DNA from: Nocardioides aurantiacus
GTDB taxonomy: Bacteria > Actinomycetota > Actinomycetes > Propionibacteriales > Nocardioidaceae
Direction of reading: 5' to 3'
NCBI RefSeq assembly: GCF_003752505.1
Contig: NZ_RKHO01000001.1
Coordinates: 2,480,001 to 2,544,000, forward strand
Length of the DNA stretch: 64,000 nucleotides
Part shown: one piece after another, positions 28,069-35,214 of the stretch
How positions within the stretch are numbered: position 1 is the first letter of the stretch
Layout of the letters: every line of letters begins with the position of its first letter
Made by a program: the position numbers and the translations under genes
Notes under the pieces: model-generated
Told to the model about the DNA's origin: nothing
The model's input: the letters and a program-made list of their open reading frames with translations, nothing else
Databases searched by the model: none

Positions 28069-29334
28069 ATGCCAGAAGGTGGAGGCGGGTCAGGACGGCG
28101 CCCGGACGACGACGACTCGCAGTACGGCTGGCTCTACGGCAGCTCCGACGACCGTCCCGGCGGCTCCGGTCGTCCCGGTGCCGGCGATCCCGAGCCCACC
28201 CGGATGATCCCCCGGCTGGACCGGCGTACGGGCCGACCGGTGCAGGAGGAGCGCACCACCGCGATCCCCCGCGAGCGCCCGGAGCCGCGCGAGCGTGCGG
28301 GTGGCGGCGAGCCGCCCCGCAGGATCGTGCAGCCCCCGCGCGAGACCGGCGGCGGCCGCCCCCGACGTCCGCGTCGGCGACGCCGCTGGGGTCGCATCGT
28401 GCTGCTGGTGCTCGTCGCCTGGCTGGTGTTCCTGCTCGTGGTGCCGATCTGGGCCGTGGGACGCATCGACAAGGTCGACATCGCCCCCGACGCCGAGCGT
28501 CCCGACCAGCAGCCCGGGCGCACCTACCTGCTGGTGGGCTCCGACAGCCGCAAGGGGCTGAGCGAGGCGGAGAACCGCCGGCTCGGCACCGGCGGGGTCG
28601 GCGACGTCGGGCAGCGCACCGACACGATCATGCTGCTGCACACCGGCGCGGGCCCCTCGATGCTGCTCTCCATCCCCCGGGACTCGCTCGTCAACGTGCC
28701 CGGGGCCGGGCGCACCAAGATCAACTCCGCCTTCGCCCGCGGTGGCCCGGAGCTGCTCGTGCAGACGATCGAGGAGAACACCGGGGTCCGGGTCGACGAC
28801 TACGTGGAGATCGGCTTCGGCGGCTTCGTCAACGCGGTCGACGCCGTCGGCGGCATCACGGTCTGCCCGCGGGAGCGGATGGTGGACCCCAAGGCCAACC
28901 TGCGGATCCGCAAGGGCTGCCAGGAGGTCGACGGCGTCACGGCGCTGGGCTACTCCCGCTCGCGCTACGTCAGCCGGTACGGCGACCTCGACCGCGCTCG
29001 CCGCCAGCGCGAGGTGGTCAGCGCGATCGGCGCCGAGGTCAAGTCGCCGTGGACGTTCCTCAACCCGGTGCGCTACTTCCGCGTCAACCAGGCCGCGACC
29101 TCCTCGCTGCGCATCAGCGAGGGCACCGGCCCGGTCGCCCTGGCCCGCTTCGGGCTCGCGATGACCCGCGTCAACGGCACCGACGGCCTCACCTGCGGCA
29201 TGCCGATCGCCGACCAAGAGGTCAACTGGGACCGCGAGCGCGCGCTGGCGCTGCTGGCCTACGTCAAGGAGGACCGCACCGGCGACATCCCGGAGGACCT
29301 GTGCACCCCGACCGGGTTGGCCGGGGTCGACTAG
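28069..29334 (+). CDS. second LCP family protein
   Basis: This 421-aa protein is a conventional LCP: a long polar, Arg/Pro-rich cytoplasmic tail (about 1-105), one TM helix (about 108-130) and an extracellular domain. The domain has YLLVGSDSRKGLSE, GQRTDTIMLLHTGAGPSMLLSIPRDSLVNVPGAGRTKINSAF, and the catalytic-face arginines in YSRSRYVSRYGDLDRARRQ. The disordered tail could be a phosphorylation target, but this is inference. It is divergent from the other LCP gene and codirectional with an enoyl-CoA hydratase gene 14 bp downstream. Confidence 0.94.
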   Translation: MPEGGGGSGRRPDDDDSQYGWLYGSSDDRPGGSGRPGAGDPEPTRMIPRLDRRTGRPVQEERTTAIPRERPEPRERAGGGEPPRRIVQPPRETGGGRPRRPRRRRRWGRIVLLVLVAWLVFLLVVPIWAVGRIDKVDIAPDAERPDQQPGRTYLLVGSDSRKGLSEAENRRLGTGGVGDVGQRTDTIMLLHTGAGPSMLLSIPRDSLVNVPGAGRTKINSAFARGGPELLVQTIEENTGVRVDDYVEIGFGGFVNAVDAVGGITVCPRERMVDPKANLRIRKGCQEVDGVTALGYSRSRYVSRYGDLDRARRQREVVSAIGAEVKSPWTFLNPVRYFRVNQAATSSLRISEGTGPVALARFGLAMTRVNGTDGLTCGMPIADQEVNWDRERALALLAYVKEDRTGDIPEDLCTPTGLAGVD

Positions 29335-29348
29335 GGAACGCTGGGGTC

Positions 29349-30218
29349 ATGAGTGGATTCGAGACCCTGTCCTGGTCGCTCGACGACGACGGGGTGGGCA
29401 CCCTCACCCTCGACCGTCCCGACGCGCTGAACTCCTTCACGGTCACCATGGCCCGCGAGCTCGAGGAGTTCTTCCGCGTCACCGCGGCCGACGACGCCGT
29501 GCGCGCCGTCGTGGTCACCGGCGCCGGCCGCGCCTTCTGCGCCGGGATGGACCTGTCGGCCGAGGGCAACGTCTTCGGCCTCGACGAGACCGTGACGCCC
29601 ACGCCGGCCGACCTGCGCGACCACCTCACCGAGGAGCCGTTCCAATCGGGCGTGCGCGACACCGGTGGCAAGGTGACGCTGGCGATCCACGAGCTCCCCA
29701 AGCCGGTCATCGCGGCGATCAACGGCCCCGCGGTCGGCATCGGCGCCACCATGACGCTGGCGATGGACATCCGGATGGCCTCGACGAAGGCCCGGATCGG
29801 CTTCGTCTTCGGCCGCCTCGGCATCGTGCCCGAGGCCGCCTCGTCCTGGTTCCTGCCGCGCATCGTGGGGCTGCAGCAGGCCCTGGAGTGGGTGTACGCC
29901 GCCGACGTGCTCACCGCCGAGCAGGCGCTCGAGGGCCGCCTGCTCCGCTCGGTCCACGAGCCCGACGACCTCCTCGGCGCCGCGCAGGAGCTGGCCCGCT
30001 CGTTCGTGGTCGGCCGCTCCCCCGTCGCGCTCGGTCTCGCCAAGCGGCTGCTCACCGCCGGCGCGGGCTTCGACCACCCGGTCGAGTCCCACCGCGCCGA
30101 CAGCCTGGCGATGTGGCACGCCTCCACCGGCGACGGCAAGGAGGGCGTCGCCGCCTTCCTGGCAAAGCGCGCCCCGGAGTTCACCGGCCGCGCGAGCGAG
30201 CTGCCCGAGATCCTCTGA
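29349..30218 (+). CDS. enoyl-CoA hydratase/isomerase family protein
   Basis: The 289-aa crotonase-fold protein has the oxyanion-hole motifs GAGRAFCAGMDLS and NGPAVGIGATMTLAMDIRMA. RIGFVFGRLGIVPEAASSWFLPRIVG carries a PEA Glu in the catalytic region. This pattern is common to short-chain enoyl-CoA hydratases of fatty-acid or amino-acid breakdown; the substrate cannot be read from sequence. The ATG has GGGG upstream and lies 14 bp after the LCP gene, so the two may be cotranscribed although functionally unrelated. Confidence 0.9.
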   Translation: MSGFETLSWSLDDDGVGTLTLDRPDALNSFTVTMARELEEFFRVTAADDAVRAVVVTGAGRAFCAGMDLSAEGNVFGLDETVTPTPADLRDHLTEEPFQSGVRDTGGKVTLAIHELPKPVIAAINGPAVGIGATMTLAMDIRMASTKARIGFVFGRLGIVPEAASSWFLPRIVGLQQALEWVYAADVLTAEQALEGRLLRSVHEPDDLLGAAQELARSFVVGRSPVALGLAKRLLTAGAGFDHPVESHRADSLAMWHASTGDGKEGVAAFLAKRAPEFTGRASELPEIL

Positions 30219-30227
30219 CGACGGCCG

Positions 30228-30244
30228 GGGCCCGTGACGGGCCC
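30228..30244 (+). terminator. hairpin after the enoyl-CoA hydratase gene
   Basis: GGGCCCGT, a single G, then ACGGGCCC (GGGCCC stem, GTGAC loop), ten bases after the stop. The following 140 bp also hold GGCCCCCGGGGGCC and ACCCC-TTC-GGGGT hairpins and nothing that looks like a gene. Confidence 0.5.
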
Positions 30245-30380
30245 GGCGACCCACCTCGACCAGCCGGACCCGGTCCCCGAGGGGTCGTCGAGCCCCCTTG
30301 ACAGGCCCCCGGGGGCCGCCCCATCGGATTTCACCCCTTCGGGGTCGACTGTCCGGGATGCGGACGGGTATGGGGCCAGC

Positions 30381-31532
30381 ATGTCCGTCGTACCCACGAC
30401 GTCCTCCCCGGCCACCACCCCCCGGCCGGTGCGTACGACGTCCCCCAGCCCGCGAGCCGACGGGGCGACCACCGTCGTCGCCTCGGTGCCCGGTTCGCAC
30501 GTCTACGTCCGGCACGTGGCGGACGAGCAGCCCGACGGCGTCGTACGGCTGGCCGACCCGGACCCCGACGACCCCACCCGCACCACGACGCAGCGGTGGT
30601 GGCCGCCCGTGATGCTGTCCCCGGAGTGGGTCGCGCAGGCCGACCTCGACGTCTTCCACGTGCAGTTCGGGTTCGACTCCTGGGAGCCGGCGCGGCTGGA
30701 GGCGGTGGCGGAGGCGGTGCACGCCCGCGGCGCCCGGCTGGTCCACACCGTCCACGACCTGCGCAACCCCCACCACACCGACCCCGCGCTCCACGACGCC
30801 CAGCTGCGGGTGCTGCTGGCCCACGCCGACGAGGTCGTGACGCTGACGCACGGCGCCGCCGCGGAGATCGAGCGCCGCTACGGCCGCCGCGCGACCGTGA
30901 TCCCCCACCCGCACGTCGTCGAGCTCGACACCATGGCGTCGTACGCCGCCCGCCCGCGCCCGGCGGGCCCGTTCCGGATCGGGCTCCACGTCAAGAGCCT
31001 GCGCGCCAGCCTGGCCCCCGAGGTCGTGCTCCCCGTGCTCGTCGAGGCCGTGGCGGCGCTGCCCGACGCGGTGCTGCAGGTCAACGGCCACCGCGACGTG
31101 CTGGAGGGCGGCCACGAGCGCCACGACCCGGCGCTGGCCGCCGAGCTGCGACGGCTGGACGCCGCCGGCGCCATCGAGCTGCACGTGCACGACTACCTCA
31201 CCGACGCCGAGCTCTGGGACTACCTCCACGGCCTCGACGCGTCGGTGCTGGCCTACCGCTTCGGCACCCACTCGGGCTGGCTCGAGGCCTGTCGCGACCT
31301 CGGCACCGCGGTGGTCGCCCCGACCTGCGGCTTCTACGCCGAGCAGGGGGCGGTGCACTCCTTCGACCTCGACGAGGACCGGTTCGACGCCGACTCGCTG
31401 GTGGCGGCCGTCCGGGCGGCCCACGCCGCGGGCCCGGTCGCCCCGGTCACGGTCGCGGACCGACGTCGGCAGCGCGCGGCCGTGGCCGCGGCGCACCGGG
31501 AGGTCTACGGGCACGCCGGGCACGCCTCATGA
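30381..31532 (+). CDS. GT-B fold glycosyltransferase, first gene of a four-gene operon
   Basis: This 383-aa protein looks like a family-4-type glycosyltransferase. Residues after an N-terminal Ser/Thr/Pro tail give VFHVQFGFDSWEPARLEAVAEAVHARGARLVHTVHDLRNP, an acceptor-side Rossmann half with HTVHD. A donor half follows with GLHVKSLRASLAPEVVLPVLVEAV and YGLD/SVLAYRFGTHSGWLEACRDLGTAVVAPTCGF. The usual EPFGL signature is replaced by RFGTHSGWLEA, so the donor is uncertain. ATG 30381 is chosen because homology begins soon after; upstream in-frame codons exist. Its stop overlaps the next start (ATGA). Confidence 0.8.
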   Translation: MSVVPTTSSPATTPRPVRTTSPSPRADGATTVVASVPGSHVYVRHVADEQPDGVVRLADPDPDDPTRTTTQRWWPPVMLSPEWVAQADLDVFHVQFGFDSWEPARLEAVAEAVHARGARLVHTVHDLRNPHHTDPALHDAQLRVLLAHADEVVTLTHGAAAEIERRYGRRATVIPHPHVVELDTMASYAARPRPAGPFRIGLHVKSLRASLAPEVVLPVLVEAVAALPDAVLQVNGHRDVLEGGHERHDPALAAELRRLDAAGAIELHVHDYLTDAELWDYLHGLDASVLAYRFGTHSGWLEACRDLGTAVVAPTCGFYAEQGAVHSFDLDEDRFDADSLVAAVRAAHAAGPVAPVTVADRRRQRAAVAAAHREVYGHAGHAS

Positions 31533-32602
31533 CGCTGCGCATCTGCCTGATCGCCTCCTCGCGCTTCCCGGTGGCCGAGCCGTTCATGGGCGGCCTGGAG
31601 GCCCACACCCACTCGCTCGCCGCCGCGCTGAAGCGGCGCGGCCACGAGGTGCTGGTCTTCGCCGGGCCGGGCAGCGACCCCGCCCTGGAGGCGACCACGC
31701 TGCAGGTCGCGCCGTTCTCGAGCAGCGAGGCCGCGCGCTCCGACGTGGGCGGTCGACCCGAGCAGTGGATGGCCGAGCACCACGCCTACCTCGACCTGAT
31801 GCTCTCGCTCGCGCGCGGCGACCACGGCCACGTCGACGTGGTGCACAACAACAGCCTCCACCACCTGCCGATCGCGATGAGCCGCACGCTGCCGGCACCG
31901 CTGCTCACCACGCTGCACACCCCGCCGATCGCATGGCTGGAGTCGGCGGCCGAGTTCGCCGCCAGCAACGCCCACTACGTCGCGGTCAGCGACCACCTGG
32001 CCCGCTCCTGGGACCACGTCGTCACGGCCGAGACCATCCCCAACGGCATCGACACCGCCGCGTGGCGGCCCGGACCCGGCGGCCCCCGCGCGGTGTGGTC
32101 CGGCCGGCTGGTGGCCGAGAAGGCCCCCCACGAGGCGATCGAGGCCGCGCGGCTGGCCGGGGTGCCGCTCGACCTGGTCGGACCGGCCCACGACCCGGCG
32201 TACTTCGCACGCGAGGTGGAGCCTCGGCTCGGCGCGGGAGTGCGCTACCTCGGGCACCTCGCCGGGGAGCCGCTGCGACGGCTGGTCGGCGAGGCCGGCG
32301 TCGCCGTGGTCACGCCCGCCTGGGACGAGCCGTTCGGGCTGGTGGCCGCCGAGGCGCTGGCGAGCGGGACGCCCGTCGCGGCGTACGCCCGGGGCGCGCT
32401 GCCCGAGATCGTCACGCCCGACTGCGGCCGGCTGGCCGTCGGCGGCGACACCGCCTCGCTGGCGCTGGCGATCCGCGAGGCCATGGTGCTCGACCGCGCG
32501 GCCGCGCGCCGGCGGGCCGTGGAGCACTTCGACGTCGAGGTCATGGTGGACCGCTACGAGGAGACCTACCGCTGGCTCTCCGGGGTGAGGGACGCGGCGT
32601 GA
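31529..32602 (+). CDS. GT4 family glycosyltransferase
   Basis: The 357-aa enzyme starts LRICLIASSRFPVAEPFMGGLEAHTHSLAAALKRRGHEVLVFAG, the classic GT4 acceptor half with the GG loop. The donor half has WSGRLVAEKAPHEAIEAARLAGVPLDLVGPA and the retaining-GT signature PAWDEPFGLVAAEALASGTPVAAYARGALPEIV. It therefore probably transfers from an NDP-sugar with retention of anomeric configuration. The start is inside the previous stop and its stop is inside the next start (GTGA), so translation is coupled through the operon. Confidence 0.92.
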   Translation: MTLRICLIASSRFPVAEPFMGGLEAHTHSLAAALKRRGHEVLVFAGPGSDPALEATTLQVAPFSSSEAARSDVGGRPEQWMAEHHAYLDLMLSLARGDHGHVDVVHNNSLHHLPIAMSRTLPAPLLTTLHTPPIAWLESAAEFAASNAHYVAVSDHLARSWDHVVTAETIPNGIDTAAWRPGPGGPRAVWSGRLVAEKAPHEAIEAARLAGVPLDLVGPAHDPAYFAREVEPRLGAGVRYLGHLAGEPLRRLVGEAGVAVVTPAWDEPFGLVAAEALASGTPVAAYARGALPEIVTPDCGRLAVGGDTASLALAIREAMVLDRAAARRRAVEHFDVEVMVDRYEETYRWLSGVRDAA

Positions 32603-33651
32603 TCGGCTACTACGTCCACCACCAGGGCAGCGGCCACCTGCACCGCGCGCTGGCCGTCGCCCGCGCCTGGGTGGCACAGGGCGGGGAGGTCACCGGGCTC
32701 TCGTCCGCCGAGCGGCCGCGCGACTGGCCGGGGCCCTGGGTGCGGCTGCCGCTGGAGGACGTCACCGACCCCGCGGTCGCCCTCGACCCGACGGCCGGTG
32801 GCTCGCTGCACTGGGCGCCCCGCGGCGACGCCGGGCTGCTGGCCCGGCAGGCGGCGGTCTCCGGGTGGCTGGCCCGGGCCCGGCCCCGGGCCTTCGTCGT
32901 CGACGTCTCGGCCGAGGTGGCCTGGCTGGTGCGGCTGCACGGCGTCCCCACGGTCACGGTGGTGCAGCCCGGCCACCGGGCCGACGACGCGCACGTCGCG
33001 GCGTACCGCTCCGCCTCCGCGCTCGTCGCCCCCTGGCCTGCCGACGCCGAGCGCGTGGTCGCCGGCGGCTTCACCCCCCGCCTGCCGGTCGACGTCCGCG
33101 ACCGGGTGCGGCCGGTCGGCGCCATCTCCCGGCTCACCACCACCGGCCCCGACGCGGGCCCGGACGCGGGACCCGACGCGGGACCCGGGCGCCCGGCGCC
33201 CGAGCCCGGCCACGCCGTGGTGCTGCAGGGGCGCGGCGGTGGGCAGCTGACCGAGGAGACGGCCGCCGACCTGGGTCGCCGGCTGCCCCGCTGGCGCTGG
33301 ACCGTGCTCGGGGGCGGTGGCACCTGGGTCCAGGACCCCGCCGACGTGATCGCCTCCGCGGGGCTCGTGGTCGCCCAGGCCGGTCTGGGCTCGCTCGCCG
33401 ACGTCGCCGCGCTGCGGCGACCCGCGGTCGTGGTCCCCCTCCCCCGTCCGTACGACGAGCAGCACGCCACCGCCCGCGTGCTGGCCGCCGGCCGCTGGCC
33501 CGTCGTCGTGGCCGCCTCCGGCGTCGAGGCGCTGCGCGAGGAGACGCTCGACGCGGCGGCCGCCCTGGACGGCGAGGCCTGGCGGGGCTGGGTGGACCCC
33601 GAGGCCCCCGCCCGCGTCGCCGAGGTCGTCGCCGAGGTGGCGCTCCCGTGA
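32599..33651 (+). CDS. MurG/GT28-like glycosyltransferase
   Basis: This 350-aa protein resembles GT28/GT1 enzymes. It begins IGYYVHHQGSGHLHRALAVARAWVAQGGEVTGLSS, with the H-x-R pattern of the acceptor domain. The C-terminal donor-binding half has VLQGRGGG, then DVIASAGLVVAQAGLGSLADVAALRRPAVVVPLPRPYDEQHATA, as in MurG-type QAGxxS/D...EQ motifs. The interdomain linker holds a 12-bp triplication encoding GPDA repeats. The GTG start and the GTG of the next gene are both overlapped by stops. Donor and acceptor are unknown. Confidence 0.85.
   Translation: MIGYYVHHQGSGHLHRALAVARAWVAQGGEVTGLSSAERPRDWPGPWVRLPLEDVTDPAVALDPTAGGSLHWAPRGDAGLLARQAAVSGWLARARPRAFVVDVSAEVAWLVRLHGVPTVTVVQPGHRADDAHVAAYRSASALVAPWPADAERVVAGGFTPRLPVDVRDRVRPVGAISRLTTTGPDAGPDAGPDAGPGRPAPEPGHAVVLQGRGGGQLTEETAADLGRRLPRWRWTVLGGGGTWVQDPADVIASAGLVVAQAGLGSLADVAALRRPAVVVPLPRPYDEQHATARVLAAGRWPVVVAASGVEALREETLDAAAALDGEAWRGWVDPEAPARVAEVVAEVALP
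33151..33186 (+). repeat. 12-bp tandem triplication in the GT28-like gene
   Basis: Three in-frame copies of GACGCGGGACCC (the first ends CCCG) encode DAGP repeats in the interdomain linker. Confidence 0.9.
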
Positions 33652-34541
33652 CCCCGCCCGCCCGCGCCACCGCCGGGGACGTCGCCGTGATCACCCTCGT
33701 GCGCGGCCGGCGCGAGCACCTCGCCCGGCAGCAGCGGTCGCTCTCGCGCGGCACCGTGCGGCCCGCGCAGTGGGTCGTGGTCGCGATGGACGACCCGGGC
33801 CTGGCCGACTTCGCCCCGCGCGACGGGGTCCGCCCCACCGTGGTGCACCTCGACGCCGACCCGCGCGGGCTGCCGCTCGCGGCGGCCCGCAACGCCGGCG
33901 CCGAGCGCGCCCTGGCGGCCGGGGCGCGGGTGCTGGTCTTCCTCGACGTCGACTGCCTGGCCGGGCCCCACCTGGTGTCGGCCTACGACGCCGCGGTGAC
34001 CGACGACCCCGACGTGGTGTGGTCGGGGCCGGTGACCTACCTGCCCGAGGGCCTCGACGAGGAGCAGCTCGCGACGCCGTGGACGCTCGACTCGCCCCAC
34101 CCCGCCCGGGCGATGCCGCCCCCCGGGCAGCGGCTGCTGGGCGCACCGCCCGAGCTGTTCTGGTCGCTGTCCTTCGCCCTCTCCGCCCGGGCCTGGACGG
34201 CCACCGGCGGCTTCTGCGAGGACTACGTCGGGTACGGCGGCGAGGACACCGACTTCGGGATGCTCGTCGTCGACCGCGGGCTCGAGCACGGCTGGCTCGG
34301 CGACGCCCGGGCCTACCACCAGCACCACCCGACGTCCTCGCCCCCGGTGCAGCACCTCGAGGCCGTGGTGCGCAACGGCGCGGTCTTCGCCGACCGCTGG
34401 GGCTGGTGGCCGATGTCGGGCTGGCTGGAGGCCTTCGAGGAGCGCGGCCTGGTCGAGCGCGAGGGCGACGGCTGGCGGCTGGCCCGGGACGACCGTCCCG
34501 ACAGCCGCCCCGACAGCCGCGTGGACAGCCGCGCGACGTAG
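33648..34541 (+). CDS. GT2 glycosyltransferase with galactosyltransferase-like C-terminus
   Basis: The 297-aa GT-A enzyme starts VAVITLVRGRREHLARQQRSL and has the metal motif VFLDVDCLAG. A second-half acceptor motif follows, SLSFALSARAWTATGGFCEDYVGYGGEDTDFGMLVVDRG, which resembles the WGxEDxDL region of GT7/chondroitin-type galactosyltransferases. It probably has an inverting mechanism with metal. It is the last of four coupled glycosyltransferases; no nucleotide-sugar gene, flippase or acceptor gene lies in the operon. The C-terminus contains PDSRPDSRVDSR from another 12-bp triplication. Confidence 0.87.
   Translation: MTPPARATAGDVAVITLVRGRREHLARQQRSLSRGTVRPAQWVVVAMDDPGLADFAPRDGVRPTVVHLDADPRGLPLAAARNAGAERALAAGARVLVFLDVDCLAGPHLVSAYDAAVTDDPDVVWSGPVTYLPEGLDEEQLATPWTLDSPHPARAMPPPGQRLLGAPPELFWSLSFALSARAWTATGGFCEDYVGYGGEDTDFGMLVVDRGLEHGWLGDARAYHQHHPTSSPPVQHLEAVVRNGAVFADRWGWWPMSGWLEAFEERGLVEREGDGWRLARDDRPDSRPDSRVDSRAT
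34497..34532 (+). repeat. 12-bp tandem triplication at the end of the GT2 gene
   Basis: Two exact copies of CCCGACAGCCGC and one with GTG instead of CCC encode PDSR/VDSR repeats just before the stop. Confidence 0.9.
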
Positions 34542-34568
34542 CCCCGTCCCGTGGGGCAGGGTGGCCCG

Positions 34569-34817
34569 ATGACGCCGCCCCCCGCCGACCCGTCCGAGCA
34601 GGCCGACCCGTCCGGGGAGCCGGACCGGTCCGCCGAGGACGCCGCCGCCGACCTGGTCGGTCGTCCGGTCGAGGAGGCCGGTCCGCTCGGCGAGCGGCAC
34701 GGATGGCGGGTGCGGGCCCACCGCCCCGACGACCTGCTCACGATGGACCACGTCGACGGCCGGCTCAACCTCGAGCACGACGACGACGGGGTCGTGCGGC
34801 GCACCTGGTTCGGCTGA
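34569..34817 (+). CDS. small peptidase inhibitor I78-like protein
   Basis: This 82-aa protein has a disordered acidic N-terminus, then LVGRPVEEAGPLGERHGWRVRAHRPDDLLTMDHVDGRLNLEHDDDGVVRRTWFG. The TxDxxxxRLNxxxDxxGxVxRxxxG end matches the fold of peptidase inhibitor I78 proteins. Unlike many I78 inhibitors there is no signal peptide or lipobox, so it should be cytoplasmic. The ATG lies 6 nt after CAGGGT, a weak leaderless -10. The target protease, if any, is unknown. An upstream in-frame GTG at 34551 could add six residues. Confidence 0.75.
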   Translation: MTPPPADPSEQADPSGEPDRSAEDAAADLVGRPVEEAGPLGERHGWRVRAHRPDDLLTMDHVDGRLNLEHDDDGVVRRTWFG

Positions 34818-34842
34818 GCGCCGGACTGTCGGACCGGACCCG

Positions 34843-34848
34843 TAGGCT
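34843..34848 (+). promoter_or_regulatory. -10 element (TAGGCT) before the 91-aa small gene
   Basis: TAGGCT is 6 nt before a GTG at 34855 and 17 nt before the ATG of the small protein gene. If leaderless, the first codon of the mRNA is the GTG of a 4-codon ORF. Confidence 0.5.
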
Positions 34849-34854
34849 CACCCG

Positions 34855-34869
34855 GTGAGCCGACGATGA
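34855..34869 (+). other. possible leaderless 4-codon upstream ORF
   Basis: GTG AGC CGA CGA TGA reads M-S-R-R and ends in TGA overlapping the ATG at 34866 (ATGA). Its GTG is at the same 6-nt distance from TAGGCT as the other leaderless starts. It could act by coupled re-initiation, or be chance. Confidence 0.3.
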
Positions 34870-35141
34870 GCAAGATGGACAACCTGCGCGCGATGCGCGA
34901 GGCGCGCTACGAGCAGAACGCCGCCCGCGCGGGCACCCGCCCGGCGGCCCGACGGGCCACCCCGCCCGTCGCACCCCCCGAGGCCGCGGCGCCCCGCGCC
35001 TCCCGGGCCGCCAAGGCCGCGTCCGCGGCCCAGCCGCCCGCCGAGGGAGCGGCCGAGGAGCTGTGCGGCCACCGCAACATGAGCGGCCGCACCTGCACCC
35101 GCGAGGCGGGGCACGCGGCCAAGAGCCACCGCTACTCCTGA
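34866..35141 (+). CDS. small conserved-looking protein with C-terminal Cys/His motif
   Basis: The 91-aa protein has a charged start (SKMDNLRAMREARYEQNAARAG), an Ala/Pro-rich disordered middle, and a compact end CGHRNMSGRTCTREAGHAAKSHRYS. The C-x-H...C...GH...H pattern suggests a small metal site, but the family is not recognised. Coding status is supported by the start context, the length of the open frame and the non-repetitive C-terminus. It lies upstream of the Ser/Thr kinase gene and downstream of the I78-like gene. Confidence 0.65.
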   Translation: MSKMDNLRAMREARYEQNAARAGTRPAARRATPPVAPPEAAAPRASRAAKAASAAQPPAEGAAEELCGHRNMSGRTCTREAGHAAKSHRYS

Positions 35142-35199
35142 CCCCGGGCCCTTCCCTCCCCGGGCCGCCACCGCCCCGCGAGCGGCCGCGCCGCGCCCC

Positions 35200-35205
35200 T
35201 ACGAT
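35200..35205 (+). promoter_or_regulatory. putative -10 (TACGAT) for the Ser/Thr kinase gene
   Basis: TACGAT is followed by 9 nt and GTG, slightly longer than the 6-7 nt seen for the other leaderless candidates. Confidence 0.35.
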
Positions 35206-35214
35206 GTCCCTCTC

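Noticed and set aside
30298-30326. TTGACA hexamer upstream of the first glycosyltransferase gene
   Set aside because: It is a perfect -35, but no TANNNT follows at 16-19 nt. It sits between GC hairpins, so it is not a supported promoter.
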